Origin: Pocillopora verrucosa
Taxonomy: Eukaryota > Cnidaria > Anthozoa > Scleractinia > Pocilloporidae
Direction of reading: 5' to 3'
NCBI RefSeq assembly: GCF_036669915.1
Contig: NC_089315.1
Span: 888,503 to 952,502 of the forward strand
Length of the DNA stretch: 64,000 nucleotides
Within the stretch, counting starts at the first letter, position 1. Each line of letters begins with the position of its first letter. Both the position numbers and the translations under genes were made by a program. The notes beneath the pieces were generated by a model that was not told the DNA's origin, did not search any database, and was given only the letters and a program-made list of their open reading frames with translations. This document shows positions 48,051-59,392 of this stretch, piece by piece.

Positions 48051-51025
48051 TAGCATAGCGCTGGGTGGGGTGGTTGGCGGGCTTATCGTCATAAGATATT
48101 CGAATGCATGCTCAAAAAGCTTTAGGACTATCAGTCTAAACAGTGAAGGCATGCTTCGAGGTACAGACAATTTTTGTTTTATTCTCATAACTTTCTCCTT
48201 TAAATTAGAACTGGTATTAATTAATAGAGTTATCAATATATTTTTAACCGGGGCACCCATATAACCTTTTTGCTTGTCATCAGTGGTATAAAATAAAATG
48301 TCTTTTCCACCAGAACCTTTTATTTATGCCCCATTGCACGGAATGAACACTATACTTAGAATGTTTGCTCTAAGTAATTTTTTCTGTTCCCAAGAATGTA
48401 TGCAAAGTGATAGAGATTTGATTCATTCCGCTGACACGTTCTTTAAGTTATGGCGCGTGCAAGTTTTTTCTATCAAAAGTCGCGCGTGCAACACACCGGA
48501 ATTGAAAATTCGTCGTAAAATCGCACGAACCCTAGAATGAGTTTAGGCAACTTTGACTTCTGGCGAGATTAAGAGGATGGTTCAAAGGACCCCTTGAGAT
48601 TTGTTTCAGGACTATAACTGAGAATTGTTAATAACTATGATAATCGTCATCAACGAAAAAACAAAACAGATGAAAAACCCCCATCGACATGTCACTTGTG
48701 CCGTGTTTCCCGTACCTTACTCAGTTTGTTGTTCTCACTGCAATTTTGTTACAGTTGAAATGTTTGCTTTGCGAATGCTGTCGAAAAACTGGCGTTAAAT
48801 GGTGAAACTTTTTATGTTCTCTAAAGAAACTTGTAGTCATTTGTTGTTTTTGTTGTATTTCGGTAACGTGTGAGATTGATACATTTTAGAAACAACCATT
48901 CAACTTTACCTCTTGCAGATATTATCCATGAATACGAACGTTACAGTGACGGACCTGTTTAAATTTGCAAGGGATCCAAACGCAAGGTAACCTTCCACTC
49001 TACATGAATATTTAGGTAAGATTGTTTTTGCTTCTGTCGTGAGCTGAAGACATTCGGATTTTGCTGTCCAACGTTGTGCCACTGAGCTATTGTGAACTGT
49101 GTCGTGAGCAAGGACGTATATTCGGTTTGTAAATGCAATCATCAGCAATGTCGAAACGTTCTTATGCGAGATTAGAATAAGAGAGTTAATGAGCGTGTTA
49201 ATATGCCGGCTTTACTTGTAATATTATCATCAATCATACTTGAACTCTCACAACTGGCCCAAATGCTTTCAGGATGGGTCTCATTCAGGGGTGCTCACAA
49301 TTAGACCGTGCTTTGGCCACCCTTCAGCAGTGTTCCACTTGGGTGGTGTCCTCCGAACTGTAGTGACTGGTGACGAGTATTATCGTTGAGAACACTCAAC
49401 ATTTACAGAGTAAGAAAGTCAAAGCCTGTGCCGGAGAACGGAGACGATATAGAGATCTATTTCAATGTTGAGACCGCCTCTTGTGCTCTGAGAACACAAG
49501 GCTGTAATTTGAGGGAGTTTGAAGTTACTGAAAAGATTTTGTGACATTGTGCTTTTGCAATACCCAATCACAATTTTTTTATAAAACACGATTTTAAGTA
49601 GACAACATGAGTCGTTGCTACAATTTTCAAAACCTAATCTATTTATCTTCTTTACATTATCGTTTTTCCTGTTCGGTCCTTGTTCGGAATGGGAAAACTT
49701 TACTTTGCCAGGGATAAGTATTGACACTCTACTTTAGCGTTTACCTCCATATCAAAAGATATCAACAATAAAAGAAACAACAACAAAAGCAACAGCAACA
49801 GAAACAGCAATGGCAACGTCAACGATGGCAACAACAAGAATGACGACACTGACACCTACAAAGCATACAACTAAAACAAAAGAAGGAGAGAAAGAAATAA
49901 TACTAAAACTGTTTCGTTATAATGATGCACGTGCATGTTGTCAATTGTGGTGGTTCAACATGTTACCTCAGCGTAGATAACGGTTAGCATTTTTGTAAAA
50001 AGATTTGTCTTTGCCGAAACTCCCTTCCTTATAAGTACATATTCCGCTTCAAGTAATTTGATGCAAGTATCGTATTATTTAAAACTCTTTGACCAGCCAA
50101 AGTGGGTATTATACCTTGACGCTGTAATGATGGAAGTGTTGACTTGATCTAAAGCTGTCTGTAGGAAGAAGGTCACAAATATAGTTTCCAAAGATAAGCG
50201 GACGGTGCTTTTTGCCCATTGTTGTCATCATTATCGTTATCACGCCGGAAGAAGTATAAAGCCGGCATGTCGCCTTACCCAGCTACACAGAAAATTGTTC
50301 TCTCTTTTGCTCCCCTTGGATCCTGGAAACTGTTACTATTAAGACGATCAACAAGAAAGCCTTTATAATTATTGAAACTTTTGATTAACAGAATGTAGGA
50401 AAAAATCGGTGGGGAGAGTTTTTCGCGTATCTTATAATCTAAACGATAGTTTTAAATAAAACAAATAACAATTCATTCAATTTACCTTAGTTGTCTCGTG
50501 TTTAAAAGTGGCGTTTCTGGGGACCGTAGATTCTTCTCTGATTCTTCTTGTCTCAGCCAAGACTCACTATCATCAACTTTTTTCTTGTGCTTCTTACGGC
50601 ATGGGACACAGTGAGCTGAGGTAAGCGATTGCAAATTTCTCAGTTAAAGTAAAGCCCAGTAGCATCCATCAGGAATTAAAAACCGACATGCACTGTTTAC
50701 TTTTATTATTCTTAATCAAATAAGGGGTGTTTTAGTCTGCAAGTTTAATCATACCGGTTAATGAGAATCATACAAACTGAGGAAAACTGACCGCAAATAA
50801 TTGTGAACCGTACGCATGAGTAAGTAGATTGCGTTGTCAGGTGATTTGATCTTCTACAAAAACATTATTGATTATCAACCGAGCAACTTTGTACATATTT
50901 CCATCTGTGATGAAAAGCACTTACGTTTTTCAACGTGATGTGTACTTAATACCCTTCATCTAATAAAGAATTTCTTCTCTTTTCGAGCAGATATGTCACG
51001 TGACAAAAATAGATAACACAAAATG

Positions 51026-51520
51026 TTACTGAAGACCACCTGATTCAACTGGAATAATAACTCCAAACAGCTTTTGAACGTCCTGAGACATATGCAAGGT
51101 AATTACATCTCTGCCTTGGATACGCTTCCTGACACCATCATGATCAGGGTACTGACGTGTTACCTCTTTACCTCTTCTCCAAAACTTCCCCAGAGTGTAG
51201 CGATGCCTATAGCAAATCCACATTTTTTTGTTTATCCTCCTGAGCGAGGTGAAATAGGCCAATCCTTGCCAAGATTAGCTCATTTTCACTTAAAAACCTC
51301 TTTAGACAGGTGGCAGCTTATCAAATGATGTTTTACTTCGTCATTGTATTCAGACAGTCGTACCAAACCACTTAAGCCACACGATGAACCAAAGTTTTTT
51401 CCATCTTTGCTATTCAAAAAGCAGTCCTGAGACATAATGAACGTCTCGCTTGTGAACGACTTCTTCCTGTACTTGTCAGTAATTGTTTCCAACGCGATAC
51501 AAGTTCGGGAGATCTAAAGG
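51026..51520 (-). pseudogene. Unidentified coding-like segments, possibly exon remnants
   Basis: On the minus strand, after a TTCCTTTAG acceptor-like site near 51515, an open stretch contains [17 protein letters not shown] and [21 protein letters not shown] second open stretch (51262-51026) contains [18 protein letters not shown] and [20 protein letters not shown]. The composition looks protein-like, but I recognize no family. Stops separate the two unless a short intron of about 50 bp is removed. Confidence 0.35.
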
Positions 51521-51739
51521 AACTCACTATAACTTTGTATATTCGATACGATTTCAATTTCCGCGTCAAAGGAGAAGCCTACTGTAATTCGTGAGTGGTC
51601 AGTGGTTACGCTAGTGAGGTAAAGAATGGGTTTGTGACTTTCTCATTCAATTGAAAGACTCGCGTCACTCTTATAAAATGGTTGAACGGAATACAGACTT
51701 CGAGTAGTCTCTTATTTTTCTTATAGATAGTGAGGTCAC

Positions 51740-51820
51740 GCGTATCCTGTGAGCAGGGTGAATCCGCGAGACGCGAGACTCGTATCTCGCGTCTTCACCG
51801 CTCCACCCTCTCAGAGTTGG
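51740..51820. repeat. Imperfect hairpin with GAGACGCGAGA/TCTCGCGTCT arms
   Basis: GCGAGACGCGAGA and TCTCGCGTCTT pair around a short loop, and the outer flanks GTGAGCAGGGTG and CCACCCTCTCAG also pair imperfectly. It looks like a small foldback or MITE-like element inside the spacer. Confidence 0.55.
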
Positions 51821-52124
51821 GCAAAGACAAGACACGTTATTTCCGGTGCGATACAAGAGGTTCAATGGTTATCTCGATTATCTAAACACATTTATTTACG
51901 TGGTAAAGATTTGCTTTTAAATCTATGAACTGATGCTAGTCCTATTTGGAACGAAGTGTATTTGAAATAAAAAAGAATACTAAGTAAAACAAAAGTTGTC
52001 TGCAACACGAAGTATGCCTTCGCATTAAGACTGAGAATCCTAATGTTTATCGAATGTTCCCAAAAACCTTCTGATAATCTGCCCGCATCCACCCCTCACC
52101 CCGCCCCTCGCCACTGAACCGTAC

Positions 52125-53102
52125 TGTTTTCACTCAGCAGCTGGTCAGCGGTCACGTTTACGAGGTAAACAAACCGATCGATTCTTGATCACCGTTTTTG
52201 TCGATCGGAAAATCAAAATACCAGCGTGATATTGCCGCGAAGATGAAGCAGTTATGTTATTTGATTCGTACTTCACATTCGAGTCGAAGCTTGGGTGGCA
52301 CAGGTTATTTCTTGCGGTGGAATCGACGAGGGGAATTCAGAAAGTTGTAGTGTTTGTATTGTCGGAATAATGGTCGCATGGGGATGGTAAGTTTAGCAAA
52401 CAATTTCAAATTTTGCCGCTTGAATTGAAAGAAAAGTTCATTTGAATTGCTTTCGTATGTATTTCTGACGGTTTTAGATTAACCTGCCCTATTTATATCG
52501 GTTACGCTTCATGTTGACAAGTCCCTCAAAATGGCGGCCAAACTTGGAGATTGCCGAAAATTAGGTAAGTTCACGGAGTTATAAAGTTCTCGTAAAGGTC
52601 GGGCCGCAAAGTTTTTTTCTGTAGTTATCTTTTCTATGGCACCTACTTCCTAGCTATGTTAGTTGGATCAGTTAAGAACGCCTCACTTTTTCAAAAATTT
52701 ACCTTGAATTTGATCGGTTTTGGCGTGTTTGATTTAGGCGAACCGATAAGGTGTCATTCAAGTCTTCCTATTTCCTTGATTGACACGTGATGTTTACGAA
52801 AGTCGCCTCGATAGATAAGATAGAGTTAATATACATGGCTATGGTATTTGTTTTTTGCTGAGTTCCGTAGTTTTTTGTAAATTGTCCTCTAAAGTTGTAT
52901 GAAATTAAAGTCTTGAAAAGTGTCACAACAAGCCTTCGCTCGAGTGAAATTTAATTTCCGTAAAACTCTGAAAAATAAAGAGATCCGATCAAACTGATTG
53001 TGGTTTTAGTATAGGTACATGAATGTCTTACAACACACGCGAAACGAGCGAAATCCGTGTCTCAAGCAAAATCGACCGGACTGCTCTTACAGAGATACTC
53101 TC
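52125..53102 (+). repeat. Right terminal inverted repeat
   Basis: Inverse of 47073-48050. It ends at the TTAA (53103-53106) some 340 bp upstream of the intact receptor at 53448. Bases 1-383 are another copy of the outer part of this arm. Confidence 0.88.
52490..52570 (+). promoter_or_regulatory. Candidate promoter, first exon and splice donor upstream of GPCR
   Basis: A TATA-like box TATTTATAT (52490-52498) lies about 40 bp before an ATG in good context (CAAAATGGCG, ATG at 52531). An 11-codon segment MAAKLGDCRKL then reaches a consensus AG/GTAAGT donor (52565-52570). A CTTTCTAG acceptor at 53351-53358 lies 90 bp before the receptor ATG. Together these could form a 5'-UTR exon and a 794-bp intron for the receptor at 53448. 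No transcript evidence is available. Confidence 0.4.
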
Positions 53103-53350
53103 TTAAGTTATTATAAACGCTTGAGGATGGACAAAGAATGATTGAAAGACAATTCGTCGCGGCTCTGGAAGTTTTGGAATGCTATCAATTTTTTATAACT
53201 TCCGTAAATTCGCCATAAATGTGGAATTTCAGAAAGCACCAAAATCTAACTGTCGACATCCAATGGCATAAAAAACGTTTAATTGATTCTTAAAGGTAAG
53301 AGTGCAATGATATGTAAATTAGCTACCATGGATTAAGTTTCTGTATATCT

Positions 53351-53358
53351 CTTTCTAG
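53351..53358 (+). promoter_or_regulatory. Candidate 5'-UTR splice acceptor
   Basis: A pyrimidine-rich TATCTCTTTCTAG tract ends at 53358, 89 bp before the receptor ATG. The same site is at about 632-639 in unit 1 and 25442-25449 in unit 2, so it predates the long-TIR insertion. Confidence 0.4.
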
Positions 53359-53447
53359 TAGCAGTAGAGCAAGTCACCTGTGATAGACGATTCTATGTAA
53401 CGCTCTTTTTCAACCCCTTAGGAGTTCTCCATCGAAGGAACACAGAA

Positions 53448-54509
53448 ATGTCGTTATTTACCAACACTACCATAGATGGAACCAATACCTCCACCGAGAG
53501 CACAATTGAACAATATGAAGAACCAAAAGCTCTGTACATTTTCCGTTTAACCCTCTTCTCCGTGATCATCTCGGCCAGTTTAATCGGCAACTCGATGGTT
53601 TGTTATGCTGTGTGTTCCATACCTTCCCGCAAGCCTCTGTCCTACCATCTCGTCGCTAACATGGCCTTCGCAGAAATTCTAAGCAGTGTTTGTTTAGCCG
53701 TCATGTTTGCGAGAGAGCAGAATCCAACTGACTACGTCCTTCAAGAGGCCACATGCATTTTGAATCCGTTCCAAGTAATTGCTCTTCTCATTGTGATCTA
53801 CTCACTGGCTGCCATCGCTTTTTATCGTTACAGATTCATTGTAAACCCTCTTCCACGCGGATCATCCGCTAAGAAGATTACAATTCTGACCATATCTGGG
53901 CTGTGGCTGTTGTCATTTGCAATTGCCTTCCCCTATTTCTTTGGTCTCAGGTTTAGAAATGGTGAGTGTGAGGAGCTGTCTGTCGTAAATAATAGATCCT
54001 ATGTAGCTATCAGATTCATCCTGAATTACGCTTTACCATATATGATAATGCTAGCATCTTACGGAGCAGTGGCGCGGAACCTAAGGAGGCGAATCGCACA
54101 GATAAAGAAAAGGAATCGGGATTTGAATGTTGCACCCTCTTGTATTGTTGAAACTAAACTCCAAGAGTTGCGAGATGGCGCGAGAATGGAGGAACGAAGA
54201 AGTGTTCTGCTCGATCAGAATAACCGAAGAGACAGTAAACCCGAAAACACAGACCCGGAGAAAGATTTACTTAAAATGATTTTTATGCTTATCATTATTT
54301 TTGTTGTTTGTTATTTTCCGTATCAAGCCCACTATGTGTGGGAAAGGGTTTGTAACATCACTGCGTATCAATTTAGATATCATCGACTCTTTATTGATTA
54401 TAATTTTATTTTGATTTGCCTTCCCAGCGCCTTACATCCTTTGTGTTATGGAACAATGAACAGTTTCTTTGCTAAGGCGTTCTCCAAAATCATTCTTTGT
54501 AGATCTTGA
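53448..54509 (+). CDS. Class A GPCR, intact
   Basis: An intact, intronless 353-aa rhodopsin-like receptor. N-glycosylation sequons lie at N6 and N13. TM1 (about 29-56) has GNSMV with N48. TM2 (64-88) has NMAFAE with E76 at the sodium-site position 2.50, usually D. TM3 (about 104-125) ends in Y126-R127-Y128, usually DRY. W153 is in TM4, P197 and Y205 in TM5, CYFP (288-291) in TM6 and HPLCY (330-334) in TM7, usually NPxxY. C103 and C174 can form the extracellular disulfide. The third intracellular loop is long, charged and Arg-rich. C351 near the C-terminus could be palmitoylated. The start is chosen because ATG 53448 has paralogous support at 729 and 25527. AATAAA follows 10 bp after the stop. 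The ligand is unknown; resemblance to neuropeptide receptors is general only. Confidence 0.95.
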   Translation: MSLFTNTTIDGTNTSTESTIEQYEEPKALYIFRLTLFSVIISASLIGNSMVCYAVCSIPSRKPLSYHLVANMAFAEILSSVCLAVMFAREQNPTDYVLQEATCILNPFQVIALLIVIYSLAAIAFYRYRFIVNPLPRGSSAKKITILTISGLWLLSFAIAFPYFFGLRFRNGECEELSVVNNRSYVAIRFILNYALPYMIMLASYGAVARNLRRRIAQIKKRNRDLNVAPSCIVETKLQELRDGARMEERRSVLLDQNNRRDSKPENTDPEKDLLKMIFMLIIIFVVCYFPYQAHYVWERVCNITAYQFRYHRLFIDYNFILICLPSALHPLCYGTMNSFFAKAFSKIILCRS

Positions 54510-54518
54510 AAACACAAG

Positions 54519-54524
54519 AATAAA
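54519..54524 (+). promoter_or_regulatory. Polyadenylation signal AATAAA
   Basis: Canonical AATAAA 10 bp after the receptor stop codon. Matching signals are at 2401 and 26589 in the paralogous pseudogenes. The very short 3' UTR is plausible but unproven. Confidence 0.5.
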
Positions 54525-54789
54525 TATGTATCTCAAGTCGTAGAATGCTTTGCTCAAGTTCGAGAAAATTCTCAGGTTTGTTTTGCATTGTTATTAAAGC
54601 AGTTTCCGGATGAAAGTTTTGTCAACTTGTTCCTCAGCATTTTACGCCGTTCAGGATTGGTGAGTTTATCTCAAAATTGGCTTTTTAACATATACAGACT
54701 TATCACGATGATAAATGTTTATGCGGCCTGCACATCTGCGGCAACAAAGATAGTGGAAGATACTCTTGAGCAACGTTACAAATGTTAAA

Positions 54790-55310
54790 AACTTTAAATT
54801 ACTTCAAAACGATTCAAAGACCGGTACTATCTTTACGTAACCTCCACTAATTTCGTTCCAACGTAACAAAAACATAAGCAACTTCTTGGTTAAAAGTTCA
54901 AGATATGAGACCAACGGCCAACCTGGAACTAAGCAAATGCGCTCGCTCTCGATGCAAAACTTGTCCTTTCATTTACAACGTAGAGAAAATGTCGGAACCC
55001 GAGAGATCCATTAAGATTACCGATCACTTCACGTGCACCTCCGCCAATGTCATCTATTGCGTAACTAGCATTTGATACAAAAAGTTATACATTAGTGAAA
55101 CAGGAAGACGACTAGGTGACCGATTCCGAGAACAATTTCGTGACGTAGAAAGAAATGAAAAGGACGCATCCAAACCAGTCGCTAGACACTACAATTTCCC
55201 GAATTACTCTGAGCAGCATATAGCAGTTTGCGGCATTTCCCTCCATCTAAGCAATTCGGAAAGCCGCAAAACTCTAGAACAAATACGAGAAGAGAAATTT
55301 TTATATCTGA
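54790..55310 (+). mobile_element. Penelope-like element remnant, unit 3
   Basis: Near-identical to 2655-3180. It has the LISFQRNKNISNFLVKSS linker and a GIY-YIG fragment with ETGRRLGDRFREQ and SKPVARHYNFPN, interrupted by stops. Confidence 0.7.
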
Positions 55311-57114
55311 AAATAACCATGTATTATTTTGTTTATTACATAAACACAATAGCCCATTTTTTACAAAAAAAGTCGACTTGATTAATAAATGAAAATAAAA
55401 GGATCGACAATCCCCGTCAGCAGTATCCAAGTGTCGCACTGGACATTATTGTGCACACGACAGCGCTGAAAAACTCATAAGAAAGCACTTTCTTCCCCTG
55501 GAAATGTCATCAAATCGTCGGTGACCTTGATAAATAGTTCCAGCGATTGATAGAATTGCACCTGACATGATAGATCAGTTCAAAAAGAGCAATAAAAACT
55601 TACTCGCTGGTCGACTAATGAACTCCCCAGGGCTTGATGGCAGGAACATTGGACCATGTGGGCTGCGCACGCACAATTAAAAAACTACCGCCGCTGATCT
55701 TCATACTGCATCTTCAAATCATCTCCACCGAACGAACGAAGTCACAATTCAATGGATCGAGTGTTGAACGCATACATTTAGAGCCCAGGCCTAACACGGA
55801 AAGTCAGGAATAGTTTTGCTGCTCGCTAATGCTCGCAGTAACAAAAGTTTTTATTATAACGATTCTAACTTGGATTCCCACCTTTGAATCAAGAAGATAC
55901 GGTGTACTGCTGGTAGATTATTTTTTAAAGATGAAGTTAATTGGTGTTACATCACGATGCTTTATGACTGGGATTGGTTTAGAAAATTTGCACCACCTCT
56001 TAGTCACTCGAGTTTTGCCGCGCTCTCTTTGTCTCCATGGGATGTTTATCTTGCTGATAGTCGAAATTTCTTTTATGAATTCAATCGAATGACGCTCCAT
56101 CTTATTTCGGTAGTGAATTATTGATCAAGTTAGTATGGCGTGCTGTACAGTCGGCATAACTTGATTTCGACCTTTCCTCGATTCATTCCCACAAATTGAT
56201 ATTTCAATTTTTATCTTTAAATGAGCTGAACAAGACGTTAACAATGCTTCCAAGAAGCTACCTAGTTTTTATTTCTCGGATATTGTGCTGTGGAGAAATT
56301 TCTGCTACTACCCTAGCAAGATAGATATACAGACACTTATAGGCAGAAATGTGATCGTAGGAAAATGTTAATATCGTCGAGCAGCTAAGGTAGCCCGATT
56401 GATAAGATTTCATTCATTTTACGGCGCTTGTTTCTTATGATGATGCTATCTCCTTTATCAAATTATTTTTTGCGAAAGCTTGACAAGAAGATATCAAAAC
56501 CTGTTCCTAATATGGCAGTTTAAGACTGCTTTGAAAAGCATTAAATTTTAGCTTAAATAGGAACCGTGTACGCGAAAACGTTTGTAATGAACCGTTGAGA
56601 AAAGGTTCTCTCATTTACAAAATATTCCCGTCTGCGACTTTGTTGAGAGTATGAAAATGGCGACGGCAATCAAAGGACACAAAAAAATTATTTTAAAAAG
56701 CTGGTCATGACAAACGACTGCGCGGGAAAATTTCACTGTGATTAGCGCAAACACAGTTTGTCGACACATGAACAAAAAACTTAGAATCCAAACCTTCCGC
56801 AAGTGCTGATATTTTTTTTCGGTAATCTTTTTCTTTCAAACAGATCTGTGCCTTGAAGATGCCGTTGTATTACAAGAGGAATTTGAAATCGTTCTGAATA
56901 ATTTAGGATATAGCGATAGACTAAACTGACCGCCGCTCAATTCTCGCTGGATTTGCAAGCAGATTTTCACTTGGGTTTGTTTAGGGGGAAAAGCACGCGA
57001 AATGTCGATTGTGACGTAGCAAGGGCTTTTAACAAATTTTTTTGTTTCCTCATGAGCCGTCCAGTTGCTGCCGATGTAAATGTGTATTCACGGCTTCCAG
57101 TCGCATGAGTTTTT

Positions 57115-57420
57115 CTGTTCGTAAAACGTGCGTAAAGAAAACGCATGCGAACAATTTCCACCGCCACGTAAAAATGACTGCCATGCCTTTTAACGTGAGG
57201 AAAATGTTGGCCTATGCGTAGAAGTTGAAGAAGTGTGCAACTTAACTTGCACTCTTACGATTGCAACGTGCGTAAAACGCACGTAGTACGTAAACCTCCA
57301 GAAAAAAAACGAGGAAGTAGAAATATGATAACGTTTTGTCGACGCACGTAAACGTTCATCTCAACGTACCAAAGTATGTAATTTTTTTAAACGCACTTTT
57401 ACGCGCATGGAAAAAAGCAA
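57115..57420. repeat. Cluster of ACGT/CGTGCGTAAA motifs, unit 3
   Basis: Counterpart of 4985-5290. It has one additional ACGTAGTACGTA copy relative to unit 1 near 57283. Confidence 0.5.
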
Positions 57421-57845
57421 CAGTGGAAATCCTGCTTAATGGCACGACATTTTGCCGGTGTTTTGGGCGTTTGAGGGCCGCGATTTTCCTTTACATCTGG
57501 GATTTTCACCGAGAAACCCCTCAACTACAACCTCAACTGCATAACATATTCGAAGCCGCATTTTAACTCATCACTCGGACAATTCACTCAGTGTCAGTGA
57601 GGCCTTTCAACCACGCACGTATTCCAGAAAAATCCTCCACACATTGTAATTCAAATTGAACGGCACGTTTTAAAGACGGTTATTATATTATTGTTGAGAT
57701 CAATGCGTCTATACTTCTGTCATTTTCTTTGAAAAGAACCAATGATCACTTGAAATTAAGAGAACAAATACTTAGGTCCATCTTATGACTGACAACTCAG
57801 TTCCGTTATTTCATAGAACTTGTATATATAATTATTATTTATGTG

Positions 57846-57878
57846 CAGTCTGTACTTTAACGTTTAAAGTACAGACTG
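57846..57878. repeat. Short perfect hairpin
   Basis: CAGTCTGTACTTT and AAAGTACAGACTG form a 13-bp stem around a 7-nt loop. The unit 1 copy at 5719 has one mismatch that shortens the stem. Confidence 0.65.
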
Positions 57879-59392
57879 AAATTTGCAATTAATTCCGGCG
57901 AACATGTTATGTTTACCGACTGAAGGAACATCTGAGAGATGTTTAAAGATAGATTTTTCCCGTTTCCTTCTTTCATCTACCTTATGAGATCTATAATATT
58001 CTTTAGTTCTATTAGCTGTAGACAACTTGGAGTTTCTTGACAAAAAATTAAATTGCAGGATGTTTTGACTTCTGATCGTCACCTTGTCTGGAGACCTGAG
58101 GATGTTTAAAACACATCGACTCACACTCAGCGTTAAATGTAATTACATCAGGGTTATTTCTTTATTAAGACTATCCATCAAGTGTAGGTGTTTCTCCCTT
58201 CCTGAGCAAAAAATCACGCAACGAGGACACGCTTGTGATTTTACAAGATTGTTCGCGAAGTTTCTCCCCCTGCTGTTCAACACATGTACATCTCTAATAA
58301 CTGGAACATTTGCGGACTCGAACCTAACGTTGATTTGGCTGCTTGCTGAAATTTTTATTCAAACCGACATCTCGTTGGTTAATGTTATTAAAATGTGCAA
58401 TGTATTAATAAAAACACAAAAAACACCATCTGTTTCATATTTATGGTCACTTGTTCCCTTCGCCCGATAACCCGATCACCCGATTACTTGAAGCTCTTTC
58501 CCTTTCCCTATAAGTTCGATTTATCAGGAGTCAAATATATTTCTTGTGCCTACAGAATCAGGTCTTTTCAGGCATATTTTAAGCTAACAAGAATACCCTC
58601 CCATCATTGCAAATAAACACATATTCAGATTTCCTTAAGTATTTCAGAGAACTTTTACAGTTATTGATCACATTTTAAAATCCTTTAATCAGCTGCGTTT
58701 CATTAAACTACTGGAAGCCTATATTTCTACATACAATGGTTGAAACTATATGATATCTGGCAAATTTTGCTCAAGGAACTGAATGATAAGAAAATGATCT
58801 ATGAGCTTCTAGTCTTAGTAATTTCCCTTGTGAAAGATGAGCATATTTACAAGCAAAGCCATGGATATGTAATTCTCAAGAGTTTTTGTACACAATACAT
58901 GTGGCGGCAGGAAGTCGTTATTTACGACGGCAAATTGAAAGGCTGGTTTGCATTAATCTGATCTTGCTGAAAACGATCCCCAGCATAACTCAATTTTCAA
59001 TACGTTATTGAAGGTATCCGTTTCACAGTGTTCCTGTAATTAACACAAAGGAGTCTACTGACGCGAGTGCCCTCGCTGACGTAAATTGTGTATTTTTAAA
59101 ATAAACATACTCTTACACATCAACCTCTACCAAGCTTGCATCGTTATAAGAGGTATATTTTTTTCAAAGTTGTTCAAAAACAAACAGTTTTCCGCGAACA
59201 AATTTTTGCGGTATTTAAACTCTGGAACTCTTGACTGGAAGACTTCCCTTTCGTATCCAAGACGGCTGCAAGATATTTACAGATACCATATTGGGAGCTC
59301 AGAACTTTTACTGAGCTCGATTTAAAAAATGAGTCAGTTTCGCAGCTTGGTAAAGGTTTATTCAAAGTTCCGCTTACGACTTGAGATACATA

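Larger units (their letters stand above)
48051..52124. other. Central spacer of the long-TIR element
   Basis: About 4.1 kb unique to this place in the window. No transposase or other known protein was identified. It has an 80-codon plus-strand ORF at 48298-48540 (unrecognized), a CAA/CAG-rich triplet-like tract at about 49760-49840, coding-like stretches on the minus strand at 51026-51520, and a hairpin at 51740-51820. The rest appears non-coding. Confidence 0.6.
47073..53102. mobile_element. 6.03-kb element with ~980-bp terminal inverted repeats, TTAA-flanked
   Basis: The left arm (47073 to about 48050) is the reverse complement of the right arm (about 52125 to 53102), differing by a few percent by eye. 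TTAA (or TTAAG) flanks both ends (47069-47072 and 53103-53106). The unit 1/unit 2 junction has the same flanking sequence with a single TTAAG and no insert (25194-25198), which is an empty site. Termini start GAGTGTCTCTGTAAGAGC on the left and GAGAGTATCTCTGTAAGAGC on the right. TTAA duplication is known for piggyBac and Sola3 transposons. The ends are not the CC-starting ends of piggyBac, and no transposase was recognized, so it is probably non-autonomous. Confidence 0.82.
54525..59392. other. Intergenic block between convergent receptor genes, unit 3
   Basis: No gene recognized. It contains the PLE remnant (54790-55310), the ACGT-motif cluster (57115-57420) and a hairpin (57846-57878). To about 57.98 kb it is nearly identical to unit 1 (2.4-5.87 kb). 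Beyond that point divergence rises and is similar to that with unit 2. Confidence 0.6.

Noticed and set aside
48298-48540. 80-codon ORF in the element spacer as a possible transposase
   Set aside because: It is too short, with no DDE-like pattern or recognizable motif.
47073-53102. Inverted arms as a simple assembly palindrome
   Set aside because: The arms differ at many positions, the spacer is unique, and TTAA target duplication plus an empty site favour a real insertion.
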